DNA of 22,852 nucleotides from Bacteroidales bacterium (GTDB lineage: Bacteria > Bacteroidota > Bacteroidia > Bacteroidales > UBA932), in contig SFMU01000032.1 of NCBI GenBank assembly GCA_004552965.1, positions 1 through 22,852 on the forward strand. The letters run 5' to 3'. Position numbers and translations under genes: made by a program. Of the stretch, positions 7,882-14,525 are shown piece by piece. Under the pieces are notes generated by a model. The model searched no databases, was not told the origin of the DNA, and was given only the letters and a program-made list of their open reading frames with translations. Every line of letters starts with the position of its first letter. Positions within the stretch are counted from its first letter, which is position 1.

Positions 7882-7900
7882 CAAAGATAGTCATATCTTG
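7882..7900 (-). promoter_or_regulatory. Promoter -7 box with overlapping palindrome for the PHP/aldolase/rhamnosidase operon
   Basis: On the minus strand TATCTTTG (7882-7889) matches TAnnTTTG and lies about 75 bp before the PHP start codon. The palindrome AAGATA-GTCA-TATCTT (7884-7899) overlaps it and could be an operator for a regulator of the sugar operon. I see no good -33 TTTG at the usual distance; one occurs only 11 bp upstream. The elements are seen; control is inferred. Confidence 0.5.
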
Positions 7901-8041
7901 CAAAATAATAATCATGGTATATGGGCATATTCAATAAATCAAAGCAATTCGGTCAAAAAGTCAAGACGCGCCGAGGGATTCTTCGAAAATTGTGCAAATC
8001 TTCCGAAAACCTTGTTTATTTTTGGCAATTCTTTTTCCGCC
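7890..8041 (+). promoter_or_regulatory. Divergent intergenic region with rightward promoter box before the pseudouridine synthase gene
   Basis: The box TATTTTTG (8017-8024) fits TAnnTTTG and would place the start of transcription about 12 bp before the ATG at 8042, a very short leader. The -33 match is poor. The rest of the interval is A+T-rich and contains one GGCATATTC word. I see no RNA gene or open frame with coding character here. Confidence 0.4.
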
Positions 8042-9463
8042 ATGAACAATCCGTTCCGCTACAGACCGAGCCCGCTGATGGCCGCCCTCGCCGCTGAAAC
8101 CGTCCGCAGCATCGCCGCAGACCCGGTTCTGGACGGCGTCTTCAGCCAAGGCAAGATGCTTGGAATTCTCATCCACTCGAAAGGATGGACGGTGGCATAT
8201 TCAGGGAAGAGAATCCCTGCCGCGGCGGGCATCAGCCTCCCGGTCCCGTCCATCGCGGACGGCGTCCCGGCGATGACTTCCGAATATGCAGACGTGCCTT
8301 TCGCGCCTCCGGTCTTCGATGTCTCAGGGGGATTCTTCGCGCAGAAGGAAAAGGAGATTTCACAGCTTACCGCCCGGATCGCATCCCTCGGAGAGGGCCA
8401 CGAAGAAGCCTCCAGGCTGAAACTGGAACGGGCCATGCTCTCGGTGAAGCTCCAGAAGTGGACCTTCTCCCAGTACCGGCTTCTGAACGCACTGGGCGAG
8501 GAGAAAAGCGTGCTGGACATCTTTGCCGCCAAGGGCGTCCTCCCACCCGCCGCTGCCGGGGACTGCGCCGCTCCCAAACTCCTTCAGCACGCCTACCTCA
8601 ACGGCCTGGAGCCTCTGGAAATCGGAGAGTTCTGGTACGGCACCCCGCCCTTCGGCCCTGTCCGGGCAACCGGCCGTTTCTATCCTGCCTGTTCGTGGAA
8701 ATGCGGGCCGATCCTGAACTTCATGCTCCAGGGGCTCGACATCCCTTCCGGGGCCATCTCACACACTGAGCCATCCGTGGTGCTGGAGGACGAATGGATC
8801 GTGGTTGCCGACAAGCCTTCGGGGATGCCCGCCGTACCCGGTCTGGACGGCCTGGAGTCACTCCAGGAATGGCTCTCGGCCCGCTGCGCGCCCGACGGGG
8901 AGATCTTTCAGGTCCATCGCCTCGACCAGGACACCTCAGGTCTGATGGTCTTCGCCAAATCCAGACGCGTGCAGGCTGAACTGCAGCGCCAGTTCGAAGA
9001 GAGGACGGTGGAGAAGACCTATGTGGCGGTGGTCGATGCATCCGGTGGCGTGGCCTCCACGGAAGGGATTCTGAATATGCCGCTTGCTCCCGACCATGAA
9101 GACAAGCCGCGCCAGAAGGTCGATTCCCTCCAGGGCAAACCTGCAGTGACAGGCTACCGCTTCACTTCAGGGATCGAGGCCGTCCGCATATTCAGTCACT
9201 TCGGGCTTGACCCCTCATCGCCCGAATCACGCGCCCTGGGGCTGCGTGCTGTGGTCTTCCATCCGCAGACCGGCCGCTCGCATCAGATCCGCGTCCACTC
9301 CGCCCACCATCTCGGACTGGGCTCACCGATAACCGGGGACACCCTCTACGGAGGGGCCTCCGGTCTCGGGCCGCTTTCCTCACGGCGTCTCTGCCTGCAT
9401 GCGGCAGGCCTTTCTTTCACTCATCCCGTTTCGGGTGAAAACATCGGGCTGACAAGGCTGTGA
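8042..9463 (+). CDS. RluA-family pseudouridine synthase with long N-terminal extension
   Basis: This 473-aa protein should convert a specific uridine in rRNA or tRNA to pseudouridine. The catalytic domain (about 245-473) carries HRLDQDTSGLMVFAK with the catalytic Asp295, then HPQTGRSHQIRVH and GDTLYGG, all diagnostic of RluA-type enzymes. Residues 1-240 are an extension absent from short RluA enzymes: a helical, coiled-coil-like charged segment (about 100-145) and a Cys-containing stretch YPACSWKCGPIL (about 214-225). Similar long forms exist in other bacteria, so the extension is a family variant and not a local fusion. I start at ATG 8042 because the upstream in-frame codons run through the promoter region. 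Target site unknown. Confidence 0.87.
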   Translation: MNNPFRYRPSPLMAALAAETVRSIAADPVLDGVFSQGKMLGILIHSKGWTVAYSGKRIPAAAGISLPVPSIADGVPAMTSEYADVPFAPPVFDVSGGFFAQKEKEISQLTARIASLGEGHEEASRLKLERAMLSVKLQKWTFSQYRLLNALGEEKSVLDIFAAKGVLPPAAAGDCAAPKLLQHAYLNGLEPLEIGEFWYGTPPFGPVRATGRFYPACSWKCGPILNFMLQGLDIPSGAISHTEPSVVLEDEWIVVADKPSGMPAVPGLDGLESLQEWLSARCAPDGEIFQVHRLDQDTSGLMVFAKSRRVQAELQRQFEERTVEKTYVAVVDASGGVASTEGILNMPLAPDHEDKPRQKVDSLQGKPAVTGYRFTSGIEAVRIFSHFGLDPSSPESRALGLRAVVFHPQTGRSHQIRVHSAHHLGLGSPITGDTLYGGASGLGPLSSRRLCLHAAGLSFTHPVSGENIGLTRL

Positions 9464-9529
9464 GCTGCGTGGCGAAGGGAGATTGCCGATGTTGCATTTT
9501 CTTCCATACCGGAAAGACATGGTCTTCGG

Positions 9530-9550
9530 GGAACAACTTCAATTTGTTCC
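9530..9550. other. Inverted repeat between the pseudouridine synthase and cpsB-like genes
   Basis: GGAACAA (9530-9536) and TTGTTCC (9544-9550) form a perfect 7-bp inverted repeat with a 7-nt loop. It is followed by GTATTTTGT, so it may be a weak terminator for the upstream gene. It also sits just upstream of the candidate promoter of the next gene, so an operator is equally possible. Confidence 0.45.
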
Positions 9551-9582
9551 GTATTTTGTAGGGATATAGATTCGAAAATTTC

Positions 9583-9590
9583 TATTTTTG
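9583..9590 (+). promoter_or_regulatory. Candidate -7 box for the CpsB-like phosphatase gene
   Basis: TATTTTTG matches TAnnTTTG. A TTTG lies at 9555-9558, 24 bp upstream, slightly further than usual. Transcription would start near 9596, leaving a leader of about 80 nt before the ATG at 9677. This argues against the GTG at 9596 as translation start. Confidence 0.4.
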
Positions 9591-9676
9591 CAAAGGTGGC
9601 GTCAACTGCTCTGGTACAGGGAGATGATTCTCCAGAAGCCGAAAGACATTGCCAAAAGGACAATACTGCTGACACG

Positions 9677-10417
9677 ATGATATTCTTCAGACGAAAAAAG
9701 ATACCGATGTCGAATCTGCCTTTCACATTCGACTGCCATTGCCATCTGCTTCCCGGAGTCGACGACGGGTCGCAGCACACCGAAGAATCGATCAGCATCC
9801 TCCGGATGATGGCTGAGAAGGGAATAAAGAGAGTAGCTTTGACGCCCCACATCAACCCTGACATATTCAGAAGCGATGAACTGAGCACAATCGACAATTA
9901 TTTCAACTTCTACGGGAAGATTCCAAAAGAGATAAAGGAGGCCGTGCAGATCACAATCGGGGCAGAGTACATGGTCATCCCGGGCCTCGAAGGAAAGGAT
10001 CCGGTGAATATGCTGAAGTTCACAGAGGGAAAGATCCTCATCGAAATGTCATACTATTTCCCGAGCAGCAACATCGGGGATGCCATATTCCGTATCAACT
10101 CTTCGGGTCTGAAGCCGGTGATCGCGCACCCGGAGCGCTATCTCTACTATTCCGACAATCTGGAGAAATTCGATGAGATGTACAATCTGGGATGCGAGTT
10201 CCAGCTCAACCTTCTTTCCACCAGCGGAGCTTACGGAGAGGAGTCGGTGAAGATCATGAAGTACCTGATGGACAAGGGGTGGTACACTTATGTGGGAAGC
10301 GACACTCACACCTATTCCCATTTCAAGAGAATCATGTCCCTGGACATCGACAGGGACATTGCGGACAAGGTTGCCGAAATAATGCAGAAGAATGTGCCGG
10401 CAGGCGCGCATCAATAA
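9677..10417 (+). CDS. CpsB/YwqE-type PHP tyrosine-protein phosphatase
   Basis: The 246-aa product has the PHP metal motifs of the CpsB/YwqE family: HCHLLPGVDDGS (H21, H23), TPH (H58), a Glu in IGAEY, IAHPERY and GSDTHTY near the C terminus. The family consists of manganese-dependent phosphotyrosine phosphatases that often control capsule or exopolysaccharide synthesis by dephosphorylating a tyrosine kinase. No capsule genes or BY-kinase are in the window, so that partner is inferred. I start at ATG 9677 because MIFFRRKKIP resembles the short basic N terminus usual in Bacteroidota homologues; ATG 9707 is an alternative. It is transcribed alone and converges with the acyl-CoA ligase gene. Confidence 0.85.
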   Translation: MIFFRRKKIPMSNLPFTFDCHCHLLPGVDDGSQHTEESISILRMMAEKGIKRVALTPHINPDIFRSDELSTIDNYFNFYGKIPKEIKEAVQITIGAEYMVIPGLEGKDPVNMLKFTEGKILIEMSYYFPSSNIGDAIFRINSSGLKPVIAHPERYLYYSDNLEKFDEMYNLGCEFQLNLLSTSGAYGEESVKIMKYLMDKGWYTYVGSDTHTYSHFKRIMSLDIDRDIADKVAEIMQKNVPAGAHQ

Positions 10418-10464
10418 GCCGGGTGCCTTGTCAGGAGCGATGTGAGGGAATCACAGAAGACAGA

Positions 10465-10502
10465 AACAGGCCGGTCCGCCAGAGGAGGTGGACCGGCCTG
10501 TT
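10465..10502. terminator. Long hairpin between convergent genes
   Basis: AACAGGCCGGTCCGCC (10465-10480) pairs with GGTGGACCGGCCTGTT (10487-10502) over 16 bp with one G-U and a 6-nt loop. It lies midway between the two stop codons, which fits a shared terminator. Neither side has a long T run (minus side TCTGTCTTCTGTG), so it may block read-through and protect 3' ends more than act as a classical intrinsic terminator. Confidence 0.65.
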
Positions 10503-10520
10503 ATCAAAAGATTATCTCTG

Positions 10521-12440
10521 TCAGAGACTTGCGATGTTCTTTTCATTAAGAAGAGCCTTGCCTTCGGAAGTGTAGGCATAGTCGATACGGTCCTGATAGA
10601 ACTTCTCGACCTTGCCGCGGACGATCTTCATCGTGCTGTTGACCATTCCGTTCTTCTCCGTGAACGGTTCAGGGAGCACTGCAATGGCAGATGGCAGCCA
10701 GCGCTCAGGGAACATTCCTTCGTGAGAACCGCCCTTCTTGTAGGAATCGACTTCCTCCTGGATCTTCCTGAGCATCTCGATCTTGCCCTCGCGGGACTCA
10801 GGATCGAGGCCCTTTGCGGTCACATATTCCTTCAAGGCATCCTTTGAAGGGACGATCAGCGCAATCGTGTAAGGGTTCTGATTGTTATGGAGGATGCAGG
10901 CATCGACGTACTTGGAGGCGTCGGTGATGGAATCCTCGAAGCCTTCCGGACTGTACTTCTCACCGTCGGATGAGATGAGCAGGGACTTGAAGCGGCCGAC
11001 AACATAGAGGAACTCCTTGTCGTACATGTAGCCCATGTCACCGGTGTGAAGCCAGACTCTGCCCTCGCTGTCTTTTCTGAGTGCCTCGGCTGTGCCCTGA
11101 GGATTCTTCCAGTAACCAGCCATCACATTCTCTCCATGGACGACGATTTCGCCCTTGGTGCCGACAGGAACCTCGTTGCCGTCCTCGTCGCAGATCTTGA
11201 TGTCGAGAGGCTTGACCACGCGGCCGGAAGAGCCGAACATGGCGTGGCCTTCAGAGTTGGCGGAGATGACAGGGGTCGCCTCGGAAACGCCGTAGCCCTG
11301 GAAAATCGGAATTCCGATAGCATTGAAATACCTCTGGAGCTCGATGTCCAGAAGGGCGCCGCCACCGACGAAGAACTTCATCCTGCCTCCGAGATTTTCA
11401 CGGACTTTCGTGAATATGATCTTGTCGAACAGGGCGATGAGAGGTTTCTTCCAGCACTGGAGGAAGCCACCGCGGTTGTAATATTCCTTATTGTAGGAAA
11501 TGGCAAGCTTGAGAGCGAAATTGTAGAGCTTCTCGACAGTCGGGCCGGACTTCCTGATACCGGTCTCTATGTTCTTCTTGAAGTTGCGGGAAAGAGCCGG
11601 AACCGAGAGCATGATGTGTGGTCTGACCTCCTTGATGGCCACCGGCACGTTCTTCAATGTGGCCAGAGGGTTGGCTCCGACAGGTACGGTGGCGATGCTG
11701 CTGCAGTAGGACATCATGGTGTAGAAACCTGCCACGTGTGCGAAACAGTGGTCGAGAGGAAGCAGGATGAGCATCGTCGAATCAGGCTCGACGCCGATGA
11801 CGGAATGCGCCTGTTCCACATTGGCCGTGTAGTTGCGGTGGGTCAGGAGGACTCCCTTAGGGTCTGCAGTGGTACCCGAAGTGTAGCTGATGGTGGCGAT
11901 GTCGTCCGGGCCGACAGATTTGTAACGGGCCTCGAACTCAGCCTTGTGGTCCAGAAGCCAGCTGTCGCCAAGGGCGCGGACCCATTCGAGGGTGACTCCC
12001 TTTTCTCCGAGTTCTCCGACATTGCTGTCCATCACGATGACCTTCTCGACATAGGTAAGCTTGTCGAGAATGTTGCGGATCTTCGGGAAAAGCTGACCGG
12101 AGACGATAACGAACCTCGACTCGGAATGGTTGATTCTGAAAGTCAGGTCATTGCTCTCCTCAAGCTTGTTGGAGAGAGGAACATTGATTCCGCCGGCATA
12201 GAGGATACCGAGTTCTGAAAGTATCCAGTCGTTGCGGCCTTCCGAGAAAAGAGAGACTCTCTCGCCCTTCTGGAGACCCATTGCCATGAGACCTCCGGCG
12301 ATGCGGTAACCCTCCTTGCGGGTTTTTTCGAATGAAGTCTCTGTCCATTTGCCATTGACCTTCTCCCTGAGGAAGACGTGGTCAGCGTACTCGTGAGTGT
12401 ATTTCTCAACAAAGTCGATGATGGTGATTCTTTCTGACAT
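10521..12440 (-). CDS. AMP-forming long-chain acyl-CoA synthetase/ligase
   Basis: The 639-aa protein belongs to the ANL (AMP-binding) superfamily and should activate fatty acids to acyl-AMP and then acyl-CoA. It shows the phosphate loop YTSGTTADPKG (186-196), the GYGVSEATP motif that binds the adenylate, WLHTGDMG with the ribose-binding Asp, and a C-terminal lid domain with VGRFK and, late, KNGMVNSTMKIVR containing the likely catalytic lysine. Length fits the long-chain ligases of Bacteroidota. There is no signal peptide. It starts 22 bp after the stop of a deoxynucleoside kinase gene and is the last gene of the asd-uvrA cluster. Chain-length preference cannot be read from the sequence. Confidence 0.9.
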   Translation of the reverse strand: MSERITIIDFVEKYTHEYADHVFLREKVNGKWTETSFEKTRKEGYRIAGGLMAMGLQKGERVSLFSEGRNDWILSELGILYAGGINVPLSNKLEESNDLTFRINHSESRFVIVSGQLFPKIRNILDKLTYVEKVIVMDSNVGELGEKGVTLEWVRALGDSWLLDHKAEFEARYKSVGPDDIATISYTSGTTADPKGVLLTHRNYTANVEQAHSVIGVEPDSTMLILLPLDHCFAHVAGFYTMMSYCSSIATVPVGANPLATLKNVPVAIKEVRPHIMLSVPALSRNFKKNIETGIRKSGPTVEKLYNFALKLAISYNKEYYNRGGFLQCWKKPLIALFDKIIFTKVRENLGGRMKFFVGGGALLDIELQRYFNAIGIPIFQGYGVSEATPVISANSEGHAMFGSSGRVVKPLDIKICDEDGNEVPVGTKGEIVVHGENVMAGYWKNPQGTAEALRKDSEGRVWLHTGDMGYMYDKEFLYVVGRFKSLLISSDGEKYSPEGFEDSITDASKYVDACILHNNQNPYTIALIVPSKDALKEYVTAKGLDPESREGKIEMLRKIQEEVDSYKKGGSHEGMFPERWLPSAIAVLPEPFTEKNGMVNSTMKIVRGKVEKFYQDRIDYAYTSEGKALLNEKNIASL

Positions 12441-12462
12441 ATTCCTAGAATTTTTTCAAGTT

Positions 12463-13098
12463 TTATTCGGAGACAGGCTTTACCTCAGGGAAAAGACCGT
12501 ACAGGGCGGCATCTATCTGGTCGGTGATGTACTGGAAGTCCTCCGGACGGTTCTCGAACTTGATGTTGTCCACATCGACAATCAGGAGCTTGCCGTCATA
12601 GCCGGAAATCCAGTCCTCATAGCGCTGGTTGAGGCCGGTCAGGTAGTCGATACGGATGCTGCTCTCATATTCCCTGCCCCTCTTCTGGATCTGAGCCACC
12701 AGATTCGGAATGCTCGAGCGGAGGTAGATCATCAGGTCCGGCTTGCTGACCAGGGACATCATCAGATTGAACAGATCCGAATAGTTCTCGAAATCCCTGG
12801 TGCTCATAAGACCCATCGCATGGAGATTCGGAGCGAAGATACGCGCGTCCTCGTAGATGGTCCTGTCCTGGATGATGACATCTTCACATCTGGAAATCTC
12901 CACCACATCCTGGAATCTCTTGTTCAGGAAGTAGATCTGGAGATTGAACGACCAGCGTTCCATGTCGGCATAGAAATCGGACAGGTACGGGTTGTAATCC
13001 ACCGATTCGAATTTGGGAATCCAGCCGTAATGTGCTGCAAGCATCTTTGTAAGAGTGGTTTTGCCACTTCCGATGTTACCTGCTATTGCGATATGCAT
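12463..13098 (-). CDS. Deoxynucleoside kinase, paralogue 1
   Basis: The 211-aa protein phosphorylates deoxynucleosides for the salvage pathway. It has the P-loop GNIGSGKTTLT (7-17), the ESV substrate Glu, the DRT motif (variant of the family DRS/ERS) in QDRTIYEDARIFAPN, and an arginine-rich lid in QKRGREYE. It is roughly 60% identical by eye to the next gene upstream, 24 bp away, and the two clearly arose by tandem duplication. The pocket after DRT differs (IYEDARIF here, LAEGVHIF in the paralogue), which suggests different base preference. In Lactobacillus adjacent dAK and dGK genes encode a heterodimer; the same may hold here, but this is inference. Confidence 0.9.
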   Translation of the reverse strand: MHIAIAGNIGSGKTTLTKMLAAHYGWIPKFESVDYNPYLSDFYADMERWSFNLQIYFLNKRFQDVVEISRCEDVIIQDRTIYEDARIFAPNLHAMGLMSTRDFENYSDLFNLMMSLVSKPDLMIYLRSSIPNLVAQIQKRGREYESSIRIDYLTGLNQRYEDWISGYDGKLLIVDVDNIKFENRPEDFQYITDQIDAALYGLFPEVKPVSE

Positions 13099-13122
13099 GA
13101 TTACTTTATGTTATTGTGTTTC

Positions 13123-13764
13123 TTATCTGTCATTTTCCGCCGGCCCTTCTGACGGGAAAAGGCCGAACAGTTCGGCATCGATCCGGTCGGTGATGCAGGA
13201 GAAGTCCTCGGGGCGGTTCTGGAAGTCAAGTCCGTCAGCCTCGATTGTGAGCACCCTGCCCCTGCAGGTGGAGATCCAGTTGTCGTACCTCTCGTTCAGT
13301 CCCTTGAGGTAGTCAAGGCTCATTGTCTGCTCGTAGTCCCGGCCCCTTTTCTGTATCTGGGCGACCAGGTGGGGAACGGAGGACTTGAGATAGATCAGCA
13401 GATCCGGCTCGCGGACCATCGAAGCCATGACTTCGTAGAGATCCATGTAGGTCCTGTAGTCCCGCTCGGAGAGATTGCCCATGGCGAAATTGTTGGCTAC
13501 GAATATGTGGACGCCCTCAGCCAGAGTCCTGTCCTGGACAATCACATCATTGCTCCTGGAAATCTCCAGGACATCCTTGAAGCGCTGGGCGAGGAAATAT
13601 GTCTCAAGATTGTAGGACCAGCGGGGAATGTCGCTGTAGTAGTCCTCAAGATAGGGATTGAAGGTCACGGACTCGAACTTCGGAGTCCACCCGTAGTGCT
13701 CGGCCAGCATCCTTGTCAGAGTGGTCTTTCCGGATCCGATATTTCCTGCTATTCCGATGTACAT
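13123..13764 (-). CDS. Deoxynucleoside kinase, paralogue 2
   Basis: The 213-aa protein has the same fold and P-loop GNIGSGKTTLT as its neighbour, the substrate Glu in FESV, QDRT, and the lid QKRGRDYE. Its DRT motif is followed by LAEGVHIFVANNFAMG in place of IYEDARIFAPNLHAMG, and its C terminus (SEGPAENDR) is distinct. Conservation of all catalytic elements in both copies argues that neither is a decaying duplicate. The gene lies 12 bp after the stop of the MBL hydrolase gene and is co-directional, so the pair is probably translated from one mRNA. Base preference cannot be assigned. Confidence 0.9.
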   Translation of the reverse strand: MYIGIAGNIGSGKTTLTRMLAEHYGWTPKFESVTFNPYLEDYYSDIPRWSYNLETYFLAQRFKDVLEISRSNDVIVQDRTLAEGVHIFVANNFAMGNLSERDYRTYMDLYEVMASMVREPDLLIYLKSSVPHLVAQIQKRGRDYEQTMSLDYLKGLNERYDNWISTCRGRVLTIEADGLDFQNRPEDFSCITDRIDAELFGLFPSEGPAENDR

Positions 13765-13776
13765 CGCCTGATAATG

Positions 13777-14478
13777 TCATTCTGTGGGTGCCAGTGTTTC
13801 AGAATCCGCTTCTGCGTCCTCCTCCGGCTCGTTGAAAGGCTGCAGGAAAGGGTTTCCCGTCCTCTCGTTGCCGACAGTGGTCCAGGTGCCGTGTCCGGGT
13901 AGGACATCGACATCGCCCGGAAGGCCCATGAGCCGGTCCATCACACTGACGATGAGTTTGTCATATTCACCTCCGAAAAGGTCTGTGCGTCCTATCGTGC
14001 CGGCGAACAGGGTGTCGCCGCTGAAAAGGACCTTGTCGGTCTCGTCATAGAAGCAGAATCCGCCTTCAGTGTGCCCGGGAGTGGCTATGGCCGTGAAAGG
14101 AGAGCCTTTGAGCACAGTCAGCGCCTGTCCGTCACTCAGAGGAGTGGTCCGGAAACCGGTGTCAGGCATCTTCAGACCGGCAGCTTCAGCGGACTGGCCG
14201 GCAATGGCGAGAAGGTCGGCATCGGCTTCGCCCATAAGGACGGGGACTGAATATTTCCTCTGCAGGGCAGCGACTCCGAATATATGGTCGAAATGGCCGT
14301 GGGTCAGCCATATCTCCCTGAGGGTCAGATTCTCCCTGGAGACAAGGCTGAAGAAAGCCTCCTGCTCTTCCTGGTCATAGAAGGACGGGTCTATCACTAC
14401 CAGAGAGCCTTCTTCATCCCAGACGAAGTAGGTGTTCTCCCGGAAGGGGTTGAAGACAAATGCTTTGATGTTGACCAT
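13777..14478 (-). CDS. MBL-fold hydrolase, glyoxalase II-like
   Basis: The 233-aa cytoplasmic protein has the binuclear metal site of glyoxalase II/YcbL proteins: THGHFDH (59-65), ATPGHTEGG (H136), SGDTLFAGTIGRTDL (bridging D155) and a last His in LPGHG. Such enzymes hydrolyse thioesters such as S-lactoylglutathione, but many Bacteroidota members have no proven substrate, and the short length lacks the glutathione-binding C-terminal domain. The last ~15 residues form an acidic tail (EPEEDAEADSE). I start at MVNIKAF (ATG 14478); the in-frame start at 14496 adds six residues without family support. It lies 47 bp after uvrA. Confidence 0.85.
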   Translation of the reverse strand: MVNIKAFVFNPFRENTYFVWDEEGSLVVIDPSFYDQEEQEAFFSLVSRENLTLREIWLTHGHFDHIFGVAALQRKYSVPVLMGEADADLLAIAGQSAEAAGLKMPDTGFRTTPLSDGQALTVLKGSPFTAIATPGHTEGGFCFYDETDKVLFSGDTLFAGTIGRTDLFGGEYDKLIVSVMDRLMGLPGDVDVLPGHGTWTTVGNERTGNPFLQPFNEPEEDAEADSETLAPTE

Positions 14479-14525
14479 GGAAGCAAATATACTCAATTAT
14501 TCGTCTTGCTGCAATAGGGAACCGG

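Noticed and set aside
7769..8041. N-terminal extension of the pseudouridine synthase gene by 91 codons
   Set aside because: It would overlap the start of the divergent PHP gene and the promoter region; the encoded residues have no family support.
9596..9676. GTG start at 9596 for the CpsB-like gene
   Set aside because: It coincides with the predicted transcription start, and the extra 27 residues do not resemble the family N terminus.
11046..12218. A 390-codon open frame on the plus strand
   Set aside because: It is a shadow of the acyl-CoA ligase gene; the translated product has no recognisable domain.
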